64,000 nt of DNA from the NCBI GenBank assembly GCA_014607495.2, contig CP053153.1, positions 5,828,001-5,892,000 on the forward strand, written 5' to 3'. Each line of letters opens with the position of its first letter. Position 1 is the first letter of the stretch. Made by a program: the position numbers and the translations under genes. Shown in pieces: positions 45,499 through 58,165 of the stretch. The notes below the pieces were generated by a model. The model made no database searches and was not told the origin of the DNA. It saw only the letters and a program-made list of their open reading frames with translations. The stretch comes from Carposina sasakii. Taxonomy: Eukaryota; Arthropoda; Insecta; Lepidoptera; Carposinidae.

Positions 45499-47529
45499 CA
45501 TATATTTATCCAATTGGAGCCAATGCGACGTGATTAGATAACCAATTCACCAGGCCCAAAAATAAATATTATAAAATTAGATAAGTTAATAGTACTCCAG
45601 TAGGTAAGTACCTGAAAGTAGTAAAATTTATTTTAGCAAAAGTGTTTAGGAAAATTTTTGTACAAGATAGGGCCAAAAGACGGCATTCAAAATTATAATT
45701 TTTTACAAGCAATTTTAAGCCTTATAGTCAAATGACTATGAGAATGTATTTTTTTTATTTATTATTCTTTAAATATTCTAGAACTTAAAATTAGGTTCAA
45801 CTTCCCACAAAACTGCTTGCGCCGTTTGACTGTGGGATCCGTGATTAATATGAAATTACAATTTTTAAGTTTTCATAATATATGAAGTTTCTAACGTTCG
45901 TGCTACTTTAAAAAAAATGTTTTATACCTCTTTGACTCTATTTTATCTTAAGTAGTTAACATTTCTAATAATTTCATGCGTAAACCTTGACAAGAGTTAA
46001 AGCAGGTTTATGGTATTGCAGTCCTAAACTCATGTTTCCTAAGCCGTTTGAAAACAACTTGTCTGAATTAACTTGTACGTTTGTTATGTCGGCCCAGTAT
46101 AATAGCTCACGTCTCGGCCGCGTCGACATTAGTCTGAGAACGTTCTGATATTGCGTTTGCAGAATACCACCCTCCTTGAACAGACTAGAGGTAGTTTAAT
46201 TCAGGTTTAGGCGGTTGAAATGCAGAGTGCAATGGACGTGCAAGCTTGCTTTGTGATATTTCATAATTACTAAAAGCTGAATGTTACTAAATACGTAGAG
46301 TACTTTGACGAATAATGAAATATGCATCCTGATGGTAAGCGAAATTCGCAATAAATAACTTAACATACTAACAAAAAATCTAAAAACATAATTAATATTT
46401 TGTGAATTATAGGTAATCTCTAAAGCAAGCTAAGTGATAATAGAACCTTTTATGTACAGATGTTAAAATTTACATACTAATGTGAGTTGGTTCCTTAAAT
46501 TCTCGTTCCGTAAAAGCATTAAGTGGCTTGTATTTCTGTTCACGTAGTATGTACCGGAACATGAAGACACACCCACATTCAGATTGAAGGACCTAAAAAC
46601 CAACTCTTGATGTTTTCGCTTCATTAGACGTCTTTCATTACAAACCACAAACGCGTCAAAACGCTGTGTTCACTGAGACGACGCAGGTGAGTTCATTAAA
46701 ATGAATCGTCTTAATTAAAATGTTGGTGGAATATTTAGTTTTCATTTCTGGGTAAGACCCGTAGGTAAATGATTATTAATGAGGTAAAAAAATTGGGGAA
46801 TATTAAAGACTATTTTCGTTTTAGTTTTTTTTTAATAAGATCATGAATTTTACTAGCTGCCAAAATATCTAAATTAGTGTCTATCTTCTCCACAAACTCT
46901 TTAGTGTCACGTCGTGTATGCAATTTATACACATACGACACTAAATACAAAGATTAACGTCGCTGGAGTGAGTTGCAGCCACACTGATTCCTTCCCAGTT
47001 TTTCCAAAGGGATAAAAACAAAAGTACAGACAGCTTGCTCCAGAGAATCTCTCCCCTTTTGAGTTGTTATATAATGTGGGAGTAAGTGGTTTTTAAGTAA
47101 ATGATGTTGCCTTATTTGTAAAGTATATAAGTCTACATTTTGCCGGAGTTAAAATATGATAGACATTCGTTTCTATTAATAAACATTTCTAAAATGATGC
47201 TAGTTATGAAGAATAACCAATTATGGTAAAGTGAGAAAAAATTGTTAAAATTAATATTACTATGGATAGAAAATAACTAGGCACTAATTAATAATACGTA
47301 GAAGTTATGACATCAAAGGCGAAAAAATTACTGAACCTTAATCAAAAGACCATTTTAATTAAAAGGTACAAAGTAAAATAATAAATGGAAATAAGTAGGC
47401 TTCTGGAACACCTACTCGTACAGTGTACACAGTAACAGTAGGTAGGTTATATGGAGGATAATACAGGTTGTAACAAAAGGATAATTATATCACATTTTTG
47501 TTTTCTGTATGAACTTTAGAGAAATTCTT
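45499..47529. other. Gene-free stretch
   Basis: About 2 kb, no supported gene or shared repeat. A weak inverted pair ('tttagtgtcacgtcgtgtatg' against 'catacgacactaaa', about 46901-46946) is present. Confidence 0.45.
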
Positions 47530-47640
47530 GTATTATTTATTGTACACACAAGCATTAGACAATATGGTAACTTAAAATTGTAAAAAGAGAATATACAAAG
47601 GCGAGCTTATCTCTTTAAAAAGATTTCTTCCAGCAAACCC
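47530..47640 (+). repeat. Repeat family G, copy 3
   Basis: 'tttattgtacacacaagcat', 'caaaggcgagcttatctctt' and 'agatttcttccagcaaaccc'; the most diverged copy. Confidence 0.55.
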
Positions 47641-47649
47641 CGAAATGTT

Positions 47650-47925
47650 TATACATACCTATACATACATATAATCACTCCTTTATCCCTTAGGTACGAG
47701 GTAGGCAGAGCATCAAGAGCCGATGGAGCCACATGGTGCCACTTCTGACCAATGTTGAGGGTATAGTTGAGATGTACAAGTTCGTAGTGACAGGTGGTCA
47801 ACACATCTACAAAACACCAAGACCCTCTTGTCCCTCTACTAACTTGTACAGTATGCCCGGAAAGAGAAGCAGCTGTAGTATTATACGTTTTTTTTTCGCT
47901 CCCAGAGCAGCATAGAAGCATAGAA
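47650..47925 (-). repeat. Repeat family D, copy 5
   Basis: 'tacatacatataatcactcc' to 'gctcccagagcagcatagaa'; reverse orientation, full length. The ORFs on both strands here come from the repeat. Confidence 0.75.
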
Positions 47926-47967
47926 ATGTTCATACAATCAGAGTCTAATTTTTTTTGTCGGATTGTA

Positions 47968-48283
47968 TACAGGATGTTTTTTTGTGTCCACCTTTAACAA
48001 AAAAAATGCTGGAATTTTTTTTTTTTTTTTTATTTAAATTCCTTGATCGTGCGAAATTTATAGTGTCCAGTGTTTATAGTTTTTTATAGACAGATATTAA
48101 TTATTTTTCGTGAAAAAATCCTGCTAATGTGCATTTATGCAGAAAAACGCAATTTACTCAACTTTGGACCCTAATATTTTGGAAACCAGACACTTCAGGT
48201 ATGCTTCCATGGAGAAAAATGATCGTGATGATGAGGAGATTCCGTAGTTTTCGGGAACGTTGACGACCAAAAATCATCCTGTA
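47968..48283 (-). mobile_element. Repeat family A, copy 4
   Basis: tacaggatgtttttttgtgt to gaccaaaaatcatcctgta, flanked by TA; 316 bp because the segment after the terminal repeat is deleted. A family H fragment (48287-48337) follows directly. Confidence 0.75.
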
Positions 48284-48737
48284 TAGTGGGCTATTTTCAT
48301 ACTTTATCGTATGACGTACACCTTTGTGACACCCTATCTATTTTATGATTATGAAATGAAACTACACAACCACAACAATGCGCAAATGATTCGTGCATGA
48401 GCCAAAGTATTAACTAGTTTCAAATCATCCACTTGTTAACTACAAATGAAACAAGTTATATTATTAAAGTCCGAACGTTACCTAATTCAACACGAGTTGA
48501 AAATTCCTGATAAACAAGTCAGGCAACTGGTAGGTCGGGAAAACTTCGTATTTGCCTAATTAACTACATTCAGTCCCTTTCCTGATTAGATCACGTATCG
48601 GTAGGATCAAAACGGATCAAAGTCAAAGTTTTCTTTTATTGTTGTTCAGATGATGCTGGCCTTTTTGAGATACGATTTGAATTCTGAACCCACTTATCTG
48701 TATTTTACTACCCGTATTTTTGGCATTTGTATCTGTG

Positions 48738-49162
48738 TTGACGCGGGGCTTCACTAGAATATATCAGCTGCATCTCCATCCGTGTATGTCGTGAGAGTCG
48801 ACTAAGGAACTCGGGCATTCTCTCAGGCGATAAGGTAGTGACTTGATGAGGTCACTGCTCATTTACATCTGTTCCCGCTATGCTAAGCGTGGCTTATTGT
48901 CCTTTATGCTCCTGTCATAGAGGAATAAGATGTAGACATAGAGTGCTAATGTCTCGGTGCCTCACAATTCCAGTCCTTGACACTTAGATTGCATTATTAT
49001 ACGTTACAATACATTTGTAATGTAGTACATTACTATACATTACACTAATAGAATCTAAGTATCAAGACATCGAAACAGTTAGTATGACATTACCACTCTA
49101 TGACATCTTATTCCTCTATGCTCTGGGTAACCCATTTAGGAAACATAGCCGTGTGTATAGGT
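48738..49162 (+). repeat. Family F copy split by a foldback element
   Basis: 'gacgcggggcttcactagaa' to 'cgctatgctaagcgtggctt' and 'cctttatgctcctg', then a 200-bp palindromic insert, then 'tctgggtaacccatttagga' and 'catagccgtgtgtatag'. The two halves join into one family F copy once the insert is set aside. Confidence 0.65.
48916..49120. mobile_element. Foldback (palindromic) element of about 205 bp
   Basis: Outer arms 'catagaggaataagatgt' and 'acatcttattcctctatg' mirror each other, as do the inner words 'tgacacttagatt' and 'aatctaagtatcaag'. The centre is 'acattac'-rich. An imperfect long hairpin with no ORF, as in foldback MITEs. Confidence 0.75.
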
Positions 49163-49314
49163 GTATATTTTTCTTTCAAGTACCAGATATTCAGATTCAA
49201 AAATCCTATTTTGTTTCCAGGAATGTTTTTCTCTCTAATTAAATTTATTTTTATTTTTACTAACCTACTATAGATAAAAATATCGTTGCCAAAAACGTAA
49301 TGTAAGAATAAAAG

Positions 49315-49434
49315 TTTAAAAGAGATGGTCAAATTCGTCATCCGAGTTAATTGACCAGGTAGCTCAGTTGATGAGAGCACAGCATGGAATGCGAGAGGTC
49401 GTGGGTTCGAGTCCCACTCGGGTGAAAAAAAAAA
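49315..49434 (+). repeat. tRNA-headed SINE (full, with A tail)
   Basis: Leader 'aaaagagatggtcaaattcg', box A-like 'tagctcagttgatgagagc', box B 'gggttcgagtcccactcg', then an 11-A tail. The acceptor-stem ends do not pair, so it is not a working tRNA gene. The minus frame at 49108-49491, with EWDSNPRPLAF, is its antisense reading. Confidence 0.8.
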
Positions 49435-50990
49435 ATCAATTCTTAAAAACATATTTATAATATATAGATATTCTGGAAGACCGTAAAACATTTATATTTT
49501 TTTAGAATATAAGTCCAACTTTGTAAGCTCGTTGAAGCCACTAAAAGGTATATGTAACCAGTAAGTATATTCTTTGTATGTAACGTTTATATAATGAGGA
49601 ATTTTCTGATAAGTAAAAATTACTGTCAAAAATAGATGGCGTGAGAGAATCTCCTACCTAGCTCCTCCCCTCTTCACCTCCCCTTGTACGTGACCAATGA
49701 TTTTTACTTATCCTTTTTTTAAAATCTCTCATTAGATAGGGACCAGCCCGCACCGTGGGAAGGGTATCGTCCGTAGTAAATGCAGACATGTCCGTCACGG
49801 TGCGTCTGATCCGTGGCTATCTACTCAGCTACAGATGCGAAATTCAGCTCGTGCAAATTCATTGTATGTTGTACATTTTATTGTTAATTATCATTACTAT
49901 GAAGCGCGGAAATCAGTGTTTTTTCACTAGACGACACGCCTACGGTACGACTACGCCACGGCCATTGGCTGAAATCTCAAAAGAAAGATACACGCCTCGT
50001 GCGGGTCCGTCCGTACTCGCACCAGAGGAACCCACCTTAAGGAGGATATAGATACCTTTACATGCGATTATTAGCACCATATATTTTTATTCTTTATAAA
50101 GCTTTGTATATGTCAAATTTTTAAACCAGTATGAATCATCCCTAACCAATAAAACATCGACATAAAGAAAAATTGAGAGACCAATTTCGGTGTCAACTCG
50201 ATGAAAAGGCACCGGGAAACCAAACACAGCTGTAAGTAATGCCTGGCTAAGTGGTAATAAAATTCTGATAATGAGTTTCAATACTTTCGATATTAGGACA
50301 GTAAGTTATACCGTTGTCACTTTTGGAGGTTGAATCTCGGATTTTCTTTTCATTTTAGTATTTGAATAAAATATTAGAATGTCATTTTGGTATAAAAGGA
50401 ATATTTGCTTGGATATTAACGTTCTCTGTAGTAGCTTCACGTATAATTACAAAATCTTAGTACGTATATTATAATTATAGTTACATAATTTGAATAGAAC
50501 CATTTTATACTGGTGAGCTAAATAAACGCCAAAGAAAATACCGAAAACTTAATCAGACAAGATAATACGAGTATATCGAAACAATTTCAGCCCACAATTT
50601 GTTCATATTTGTACATAGATAGACATGGCTGTACTCCCGATATAGAGTAGCCAATACTGCAGGATCATAAAGGAGATCCCTTAATTATATTTGTATATAA
50701 TATACCATCGCTTTTAGTTTTTCGAAGGTCCATCGGTGCTCCTTCACCGTAAAACTTTGGTTTCCCAGCAAAACGACGTGGTCATACTCGTATGTAGCGG
50801 CCATACGAAGGCAAAAAGACAGTCGCTATGTGACGGCACCGCTATTCTTAAAAAATCAAAGCTTTAGACTTTACAAATAAAATATCTGTTCTATCTAACA
50901 GTCAATAGATGTTGGTAGTATTTAAAAGACCGACTAACCGAGTGAAATCCGTTTTTTTTTAACGCGGAAATGCAAACGAAAATATTTGTG
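49435..50990. other. Gene-free stretch
   Basis: 49741-50050 is richer in G+C (for example 'tccgtcacggtgcgtctgat'), holds a 98-codon open frame without a recognised motif, and may be an old element. A small reverse family F remnant is at 50625-50680 ('actgcaggatcataaaggag'). Confidence 0.45.
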
Positions 50991-50997
50991 AGCACAC

Positions 50998-51760
50998 ATT
51001 GTAGGTTTGATTAAAGCAATAAATCCGGCTAGAACCGGTATCTTCTGGAATTAGGCGGTGACAGCGTCGGAAATGCCTCGTAAATTGTCTAGGCTTTCTT
51101 CTGCATCTTTTCAAGATTATTCCAGTAACTAATATGCATTTTATAGTTTTTGAGAGCCAAAAGATATTGAGGTTAGAGATAATTTTCCGTCTACAAAATA
51201 GGGAAGGAAAATGATTCCTAATACTAAACTAGACAGATACAATAAGGGCCGATTTATCCAATACTCAGGATGCCTAGCTGTCATTTTCTGAAATTTTATC
51301 AAAATCCAGACAGCATCAACTTTATCCTTCAGATAGCCTATCTGAGCAGTGGAAAAATCGGCCCTAAAAACATAATTATTTAACGCTAAATAAATTTTCA
51401 ATGCATTTTTTTCATATCTACGTACTTGCATACAAACATACATAAAATCACGCCTTTTTACTTTATTTTTCATATCTGAAAACCACAGAACAGATAAATC
51501 TACAAATGCTACGACATGACATTTATGAAGAAAATCTTTTCTTAACTGATTTTTTAATAAGTTAAATCACAAACATAGTAGCTACATAAATAGGTAATGA
51601 TAGTAGTCTTTTAAGATGCAGTCATCCAAATTTGCAGCTGTTGGAGTATTATAGGTTTGATTAAACTAATAAATCCGCCTCGAACCGGTTATCTCAGCGG
51701 AATTAAGCGGTGACAGGGCCGGGCAGAGCCTCGTAAATTGTCTAGGGCTACCGGCTACGG
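50998..51760 (+). repeat. Direct repeat pair of about 105 bp, 650 bp apart
   Basis: Copies at about 50998-51103 and 51649-51760 share 'taggtttgattaaa', 'taataaatccg' (first copy 'caataaatccg'), 'gaaccggt', 'gcggtgacag' and 'cctcgtaaattgtctagg' in the same order. Between them is anonymous sequence with a 110-codon minus frame (51141-51473) of no known family. Confidence 0.65.
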
Positions 51761-51865
51761 CTCCTAGTTACCATCTTGTACAGAAATGGATTTATCTCAT
51801 CGGTTATTTAGTAACGTGTTGATTAATAGGGAATGGAAGGTTTATGAAATGAGATGTAGGCTCTA

Positions 51866-52238
51866 TGATTTTTGGTTGTCAACGTTCCTGAAAACAACGG
51901 AATCTCCTCATCATCACGATCATTTTTCTGCATGGAAGCATACCTGGGAAGTGTCTGGTTTCCAAGATATTAGGGTCCAAGGTTGATTAACTAGACTGCG
52001 TTTTTCTGCATAAATGTACATTGACGAGTGTAGCAAGATTTTTTCACGAGAAATAATTAATATCTGTCTATGAAAAAACAAGCATAAACACTGGACACTA
52101 TAAATTTCGCCCGATCAAGAAATAAAAAAAATTAAAAAATTACATATTTTGCCAGCATTTTTATTGGCATAAACTTACTTCATTTGATGTATAGAGTACG
52201 TACCCTTCGTCAAGGGTGGCAACGAAAAACATCCTGTA
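51866..52238 (+). mobile_element. Repeat family A, copy 5 (left tip lost)
   Basis: Begins within the left terminal repeat (tgatttttggttgtcaacg) and ends 'cgaaaaacatcctgta'. Confidence 0.75.
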
Positions 52239-52271
52239 TAGACGGATTGGAACAAATACTATAGATATGGA

Positions 52272-52517
52272 TCATCATCAGCCTATTGCAGTCCACTGCT
52301 AGACGTAGACCTACCCCAGGGCACGTCACAAGACTGCCATGTGGGGTATTTGCCCATAGTCACCACGCTGGGCAGGCGCGCTGGTGACCGCAGTTTGTAT
52401 TTTGGACTATGTTGTCAACACGGGAGACACTGCTACCCACCTCCCGGGAACCCCATACGATACCCACGGGCAGACATGGGGTGGTACAAATTCTACTCTG
52501 CCGGCACCACGCGGCAA
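52272..52517 (+). repeat. Repeat family C
   Basis: 'catcatcagcctattgcagt' to 'gccggcaccacgcggcaata', nearly full length. Confidence 0.75.
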
Positions 52518-52549
52518 TAGATATGGATATTACTTCTTTTTTTGTGTGA

Positions 52550-52660
52550 GATTTATTTACGTTCGTCTGCCCTCGCTATGACAAACGTGGCTATGGAATA
52601 TTCTTTATGATCCTGCTGTTCTAGCTACCTTATTTTAAGAACACAGCCGTATGTATAGGT
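52550..52660 (+). repeat. Family F 3' part
   Basis: 'ctgccctcgctatgacaaac', 'gatcctgctgttctagct' and 'aagaacacagccgtatgtat'. Confidence 0.6.
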
Positions 52661-52916
52661 ATGTAAAAAAAATTTTTATCTATAATAGAGGTCACTTAAA
52701 ATTAAATTAATTCATATAGGTAAATATTTCACCTCAGTTGCACATTCGGTGTTATACAATACAACTTAACATTTGCAACGGTTTACACTACCTAGTCGTA
52801 TGTTTTCGGGACACCGATGTCGACCATGAATGTAAACATGTTCTGGATCACTCATTCCAAATACGTTCTTGAAGCAACTATCGCGATATTAAGCCGTGTG
52901 GTTCTGTCTAATTCTT

Positions 52917-53115
52917 CTTCTTCTTCTTCAGCCTATTGCAGTCCACTGCTGGACGTAGGCCTCTACCAGGGTACGCCACAAGGCAGTAGCCTTGTGGCAG
53001 TAGCCACAGGGGGGTTGCTGTCTAATTATCTTAGTCAAAAGGGCACGACTAATTACTATTGTTACGGGGAGACATGGGGTAGTGCAATTCTACTCTACTT
53101 GCATGTACCACACGA
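52917..53115 (+). repeat. Repeat family C, rearranged
   Basis: 'cttcagcctattgcagtcca' followed by a shortened and partly duplicated body ('gcagtagcc' occurs twice) up to 'gtaccacacga'; abuts a family A copy. Confidence 0.65.
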
Positions 53116-53119
53116 CTTA

Positions 53120-53493
53120 TACAGGGTGTTTTTTCGTTGCCACCCTTAACGAAGGGTACGTACTCTATACATTAAATAAAGTAAGTTTATGCCAAAAAAA
53201 ATGCTGGGAAACGATGTGAATTTTTTTTATTACTTGATCGGGCGAAATTTATAGTGTCCAGTGTTTATGCTAGTTTTTTCATAGACAGATATTAATTATT
53301 TCTCGTGTAAAAATCTTGCTACACGCGTCAATGTGCATTTATGCAGAAAAACGCAGTTCATTTACAAAACTTTGGACCCTAATATTTTGGAAACCAGACA
53401 CTTCCCAAGTATGCTCCCATGGAGAAAAATGATCGTGATGATGAGGAGATTCCGAAGTTTTCGGGAACGTTGACGACCAAAAATCAACCTGTA
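53120..53493 (-). mobile_element. Repeat family A, copy 6
   Basis: tacagggtgttttttcgttg to gaccaaaaatcaacctgta, flanked by TA; full length. Confidence 0.8.
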
Positions 53494-56400
53494 TATATTT
53501 ACTAGTTAATGAGAGATATCTGGCCCTATGTCGCTAAAGTAGGTACTTTTCTTTAGGTAGGTACATGGAATTTGTAATCCAAGTACATATTTATATTCGT
53601 GGTGTCGACACAACCGCGTTATCGGGACCAAACCCCAAACGGTCTAGAATTAAACGCGCGAAGACCTGGCCACGAATGTTGAATGTATTACGGAATTTAT
53701 ACCTTTATTTCACCTGCATAATTAACCTACGTTTATCTAACCGTTCTACGGCAGCAGGTAAATAGGAATACTTTTCTTTTACAGTATTGGTACAGGTTTA
53801 ATTTTCTTTGCTTGGTTACTAGAACACGACTTTACAAAATACCCGTTCTAGTGAGAATCTTGATAGATTTAAATGCTTCAAAAGTGCAAAACTTCGGCTT
53901 GTACGTCCATCAGATATCGGCAGTTTTAGATTGCAAAGAAAGACACAATAGGGCATCGATCGACATCCTCGTTTAACTAAAAAATATCTCGTTAAAGAAT
54001 TAAATGCCATAAGCTATCATGGCACTATCATCATACCATAGTATGAAATGTTATTTACAAACAAATAGGTAGATTAATAATTGAAATAGATAATTTTACA
54101 CAGATTTTTTTATGTTTCCGCTCTTTCCGCTATACTTCTTGCCTGTTTAAACCGAACGAGTTCGGTTGCAATAAATTATGGCTCAAGCTGATCCCGCTCA
54201 GATAAATCAAATGTAAAGGACGAAACGGGAATGCGATGATGCCCTGTTTATTTGGATTTAGACCTTTTGGGACGTAAGGACTTGCGACACGCTTTTGTAT
54301 TAAAATGAATTATTAATTATTTTACGATACCCCTTATGGTATTTAGTGTACTGTCCTAAATCGTCTTTGTGTAAATATAATGTTGTTCTAGTAAAGGTGA
54401 GCGATGCCACAAATGATGTACCCTATCTTTTATGAAAATTATCGCCTTATAGCAATGCAATTCAATGCATATAACTAAGCCCTTTTTTCTTTTACTATTA
54501 ACATTTTAATCCATTGCAGCCACAACAACAGAATTGTCTGTAAAAATTATACTTATGTTATTTATCTTAAGTTAATCATGTAATAAACTACCAGACATAT
54601 TTTTTCAAATTTAAACATGCAATATTTAAAAACAAATGGAGCAAACTTCGCTTGTTTCAGAGTTTTTCTAAAAATTAATCACAATAAATAAAGTCTGTTG
54701 TTTCTAAATAAGTCCATTATGTGAAGGTAAAACTTCGATAAATAGCTTGATATCTAAAACTTTAGACAACAATAAATCTAGATTGTCTTGCCTATCTTTG
54801 TCTAGCTATAGTTTAAATGGAGCTATAATAATAGAGTCTACAGAGCTAGGAATTTCGATGTAGACATGACAAAAAAGGAAAAAACGACAGCTATTCATTT
54901 ATTACTCTTGCTAATGCTCATATGTGTATTACTTTACTACTGATACTGTCATTTATTAATTGGAAGCTTGTTATGCATTTCTAAGCTATATATGTCGTTA
55001 AAGACATAAACGTTAAAATCCTCTTCTAGGTAAAAAAAAATCTATTTCGGATTAACAACATTACATTAAAAATAAAATTAACAGACAAATAATGCTTTAG
55101 CTCAGAAACTGTACCAGTTAATTGGCTTACCTGGCATACTAAAAGCTTTAAAAGATAGCTGTAAAGCCATATGACACCGCTTATACAAAACTTTTCAATT
55201 AGAATGCTTAAGATACATAAACTGAAAGTTCAGAATTCGAATCATACAAGAGCACAATAAATGTTCCAACTATTCCAAACTTCAATTTACGGTCGACATC
55301 CAACCGACCAATGGGAATTAGTGAAAACATAGAATAAACGCTGAAAGATAGTACAACAGCACATTCCTTGTATGGGATACTACGAAAAGTTTACACATAA
55401 ATCAGTAGGCGAACTTTATTCAAACGACTCTCAGGCGACATTTGTTCGGAATCCGCGTCAAGTCAAACTTTGTGCGGAGTAGCTTCTTTGCAAAAGTACA
55501 TTTCTCTTCGTAGTTGGTTTGTCTTATGAACACGTGTGACGTTTAACATAAGGATCGGTAGGCTTATTACGTATCTTGAAATTGCATTTCGATAGAGAAA
55601 TCAGTACAAATTATCGCGTTGCAATGGCAAAATTCTAAGCTTTTGTTTCGTTGGTTTCGTGGTCCATATTCTGGCCGTCACAGTTAGCCCTATCTCTTCC
55701 ATTCTGTCTCAGCCATTTACATCGAGGATGGAGAGGGACAGATATAAGTTTCTTCAAGTTTAGATTTAAATGTGACACGACCAGAATCCACAACAATATG
55801 ATCTTAATCAGCAGTCAGTGATACGAGTAAGTTCATTTTTACAAGATGCTGTCCTATCGATATTATAAATGTAAGATTTGTGAGAATGAATGTTGATTAG
55901 TCTTTTACTCAAAAACTATCCAACGGACGTTGATGAAACTTAGCAGTTACATAGCTTGTACATCAGAATAAAACATAGGCTATAAGATTTATGCAAGCAA
56001 AGTCATAGGCGTCCACTAGTACGTAATAAGGCAGCGAAACGGTTCGGGTCAAATAGTTTTATAAGTCTGCATTTGGCAAAGTTCTTGGGTTTCAGTGCTA
56101 TCAGTATTCAACGGTTACTGTCTACAAATGGGATTCTCATATTGTTATGTAAACGATCGTGTCTTCGTTTGTCTATCGATATTGTATCGTGTTACTATCG
56201 ATGCTTGTACGGTCTCAATACCGTACATCAGCGTCGCATGTAGCAAGTACGTTATACATAAGCTCAGTATAAATGTCATCCTATCAAGTATCGTGCGATA
56301 GTAACAAGACGTCGTATTGTTATTCAATATATTACAATGCTTATTTTTAGTATTACATGACTTTTGTTAAGCGTTTCGGTCAATGATTTTTTATTAACTA

Positions 56401-58074
56401 AAGATAGTATTATGGATCCCTCCGATATAACATATTATTACTTTAAAGACGTAAAAAAGTGAATTCAGTATTTCCGATAGTTTTATGTAGGTGTTTAAAA
56501 TTACCTCTGACTCCATAAGATAGAGCAGGGAGCCACGATTCAAAATAACGTTAACGACAAACAGTTTGTGTAACAAGTATCTAGTTAGATAAGTTTTAAA
56601 ACACGTTATGCAAAATGAATTATATTCTTTGCTCGCTCTAGAGAAATATGTTTTCTGTCCTTCTACTAAATATACCAATACAGTTTATTACATTGATTGT
56701 CTTAGAAACTTCTATGTTTAACAGTAATTCCCGCCTTAGCTCTGTGAAAACTAATCTTCGGCCGCCACCTGCGCGGTGCAGTCTCTGGGAATGTGCACAT
56801 GTTTCATTAAGTTTTATCTGTTCTCATTTTCTATCTTAAATTTGTAGTAAGGCTACGTACTTCCTGAAACTTCTGCCCTTGTGTACAAATGCCTAGGCAT
56901 TTTTAATAATATTTGAATAAGGTTTTGGAGGGAGTAAATTTGGATTTTAGCACTTTGTTTGCTTAATTAGGTTAGGTTACTGCAACAGATAATGTTAGTC
57001 CTGTTAAAATAACAACATATAGAAGGATATTTGCTTCCATATTTTTCCTGTTGTACCTAGCTGTTTTATAATACTGTAATAATATTTGTTAAATATACCT
57101 AATTTTGTTATATGAGAATCTATTAACAGTGGTGTAGTTACTCATATTAAAAATAATATATCTAGTTTCAAATATCATGCTAATGTTTTTGGGAGAAATA
57201 TGAAAACGGCAACCCACTAAAATACCATGAATAAACCCTGAATACCTAGGTACATGTCAACTGCAACGCATAAAATATGGGCATCGAGGTCCGGGCTGAG
57301 TGTCCATTGACAAGAGGGACACAAATCACTGTTTCAACACAACTGGAAGGGAAATTTATGAGTTTTGACATACATTCTTGTTGGTAAAATACATACATAA
57401 AGTCACGCCCATTATCCCCCAAAGAGGTTGGGCACAAGTATGCAATTAAAATAAAATAAAATAAATAAATTACACACAGAGACATTAGCAACAGTGAAAC
57501 AAGACAAACAAAACAAGTTAGATATTACCAATACGGCCGATTGGTCACCCTGCCTACGAATAGGTTCGAAGTAGGTGCAAACATTGATATGATGAATAAT
57601 GTTTGTTTCCGACATGGATGTTTCTATACTTATCTATGTATTTATATACCGTTATAATACCCACGACACAAGACCATAGTACTATTTTTGGAATTTGATT
57701 TGTTTCAATATTTCAATATCACGGGTCAAAAATATAGATAAGTACTTTAAAAGGTTCAATGTTTAAATATTAATAGATGGGTTCGCTGAAAACCAATTTT
57801 AATTAATTACAAAAAATCTGGGTAAGCAGGACGGAAGTAATTATTTTTGTTCTTTTAGCATCTGTATTTTCGCTTGATAAAATAGATTTTTTTTGTAATT
57901 AATAGGCAGCAATTAAGAAACTCAATGAACTAAAATATTAAGAAACTTTTCTAATTAATTTACTTTATAATCATTTTTTTATTTTTTATTATTCATATAA
58001 ACCACACTGCTATATACTCGTAAGTTCGTACTCTTATGATTTTAGTTCATGTTTGACTTTGGAATGAAATTGAG
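53494..58074. other. Gene-free stretch
   Basis: About 4.6 kb without a supported gene. A SINE-like piece lies at about 55850-56025. A partial inverted pair ('gtgttactatcg' and 'cgatagtaacaag') is at 56190-56310. 57385-57640 includes 'acatacataaagtcacgccc' and 'caccctgcctacgaataggt', probably another retroelement tail in reverse. Confidence 0.45.
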
Positions 58075-58165
58075 GATGAGGCTGGCGCAGGACCGTGTAA
58101 AGTGGGCGTACTGAATGGGATGCCTATACTCAGCAGTAAGAAAGCAGCAAGAAAGGGACAAGGAA
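58075..58165 (+). repeat. LINE 3' tail fragment
   Basis: 'gaggctggcgcaggaccgtg' (Arg-Leu-Ala-Gln-Asp-Arg in one frame), then 'ggatgcctatactcagcagt': a non-LTR retrotransposon 3' coding end, truncated and frameshifted. Confidence 0.6.

Noticed and set aside
49108..49491. 127-codon minus frame containing EWDSNPRPLAF
   Set aside because: This peptide is the antisense reading of the tRNA-headed SINE, a frequent false gene in insect annotations.
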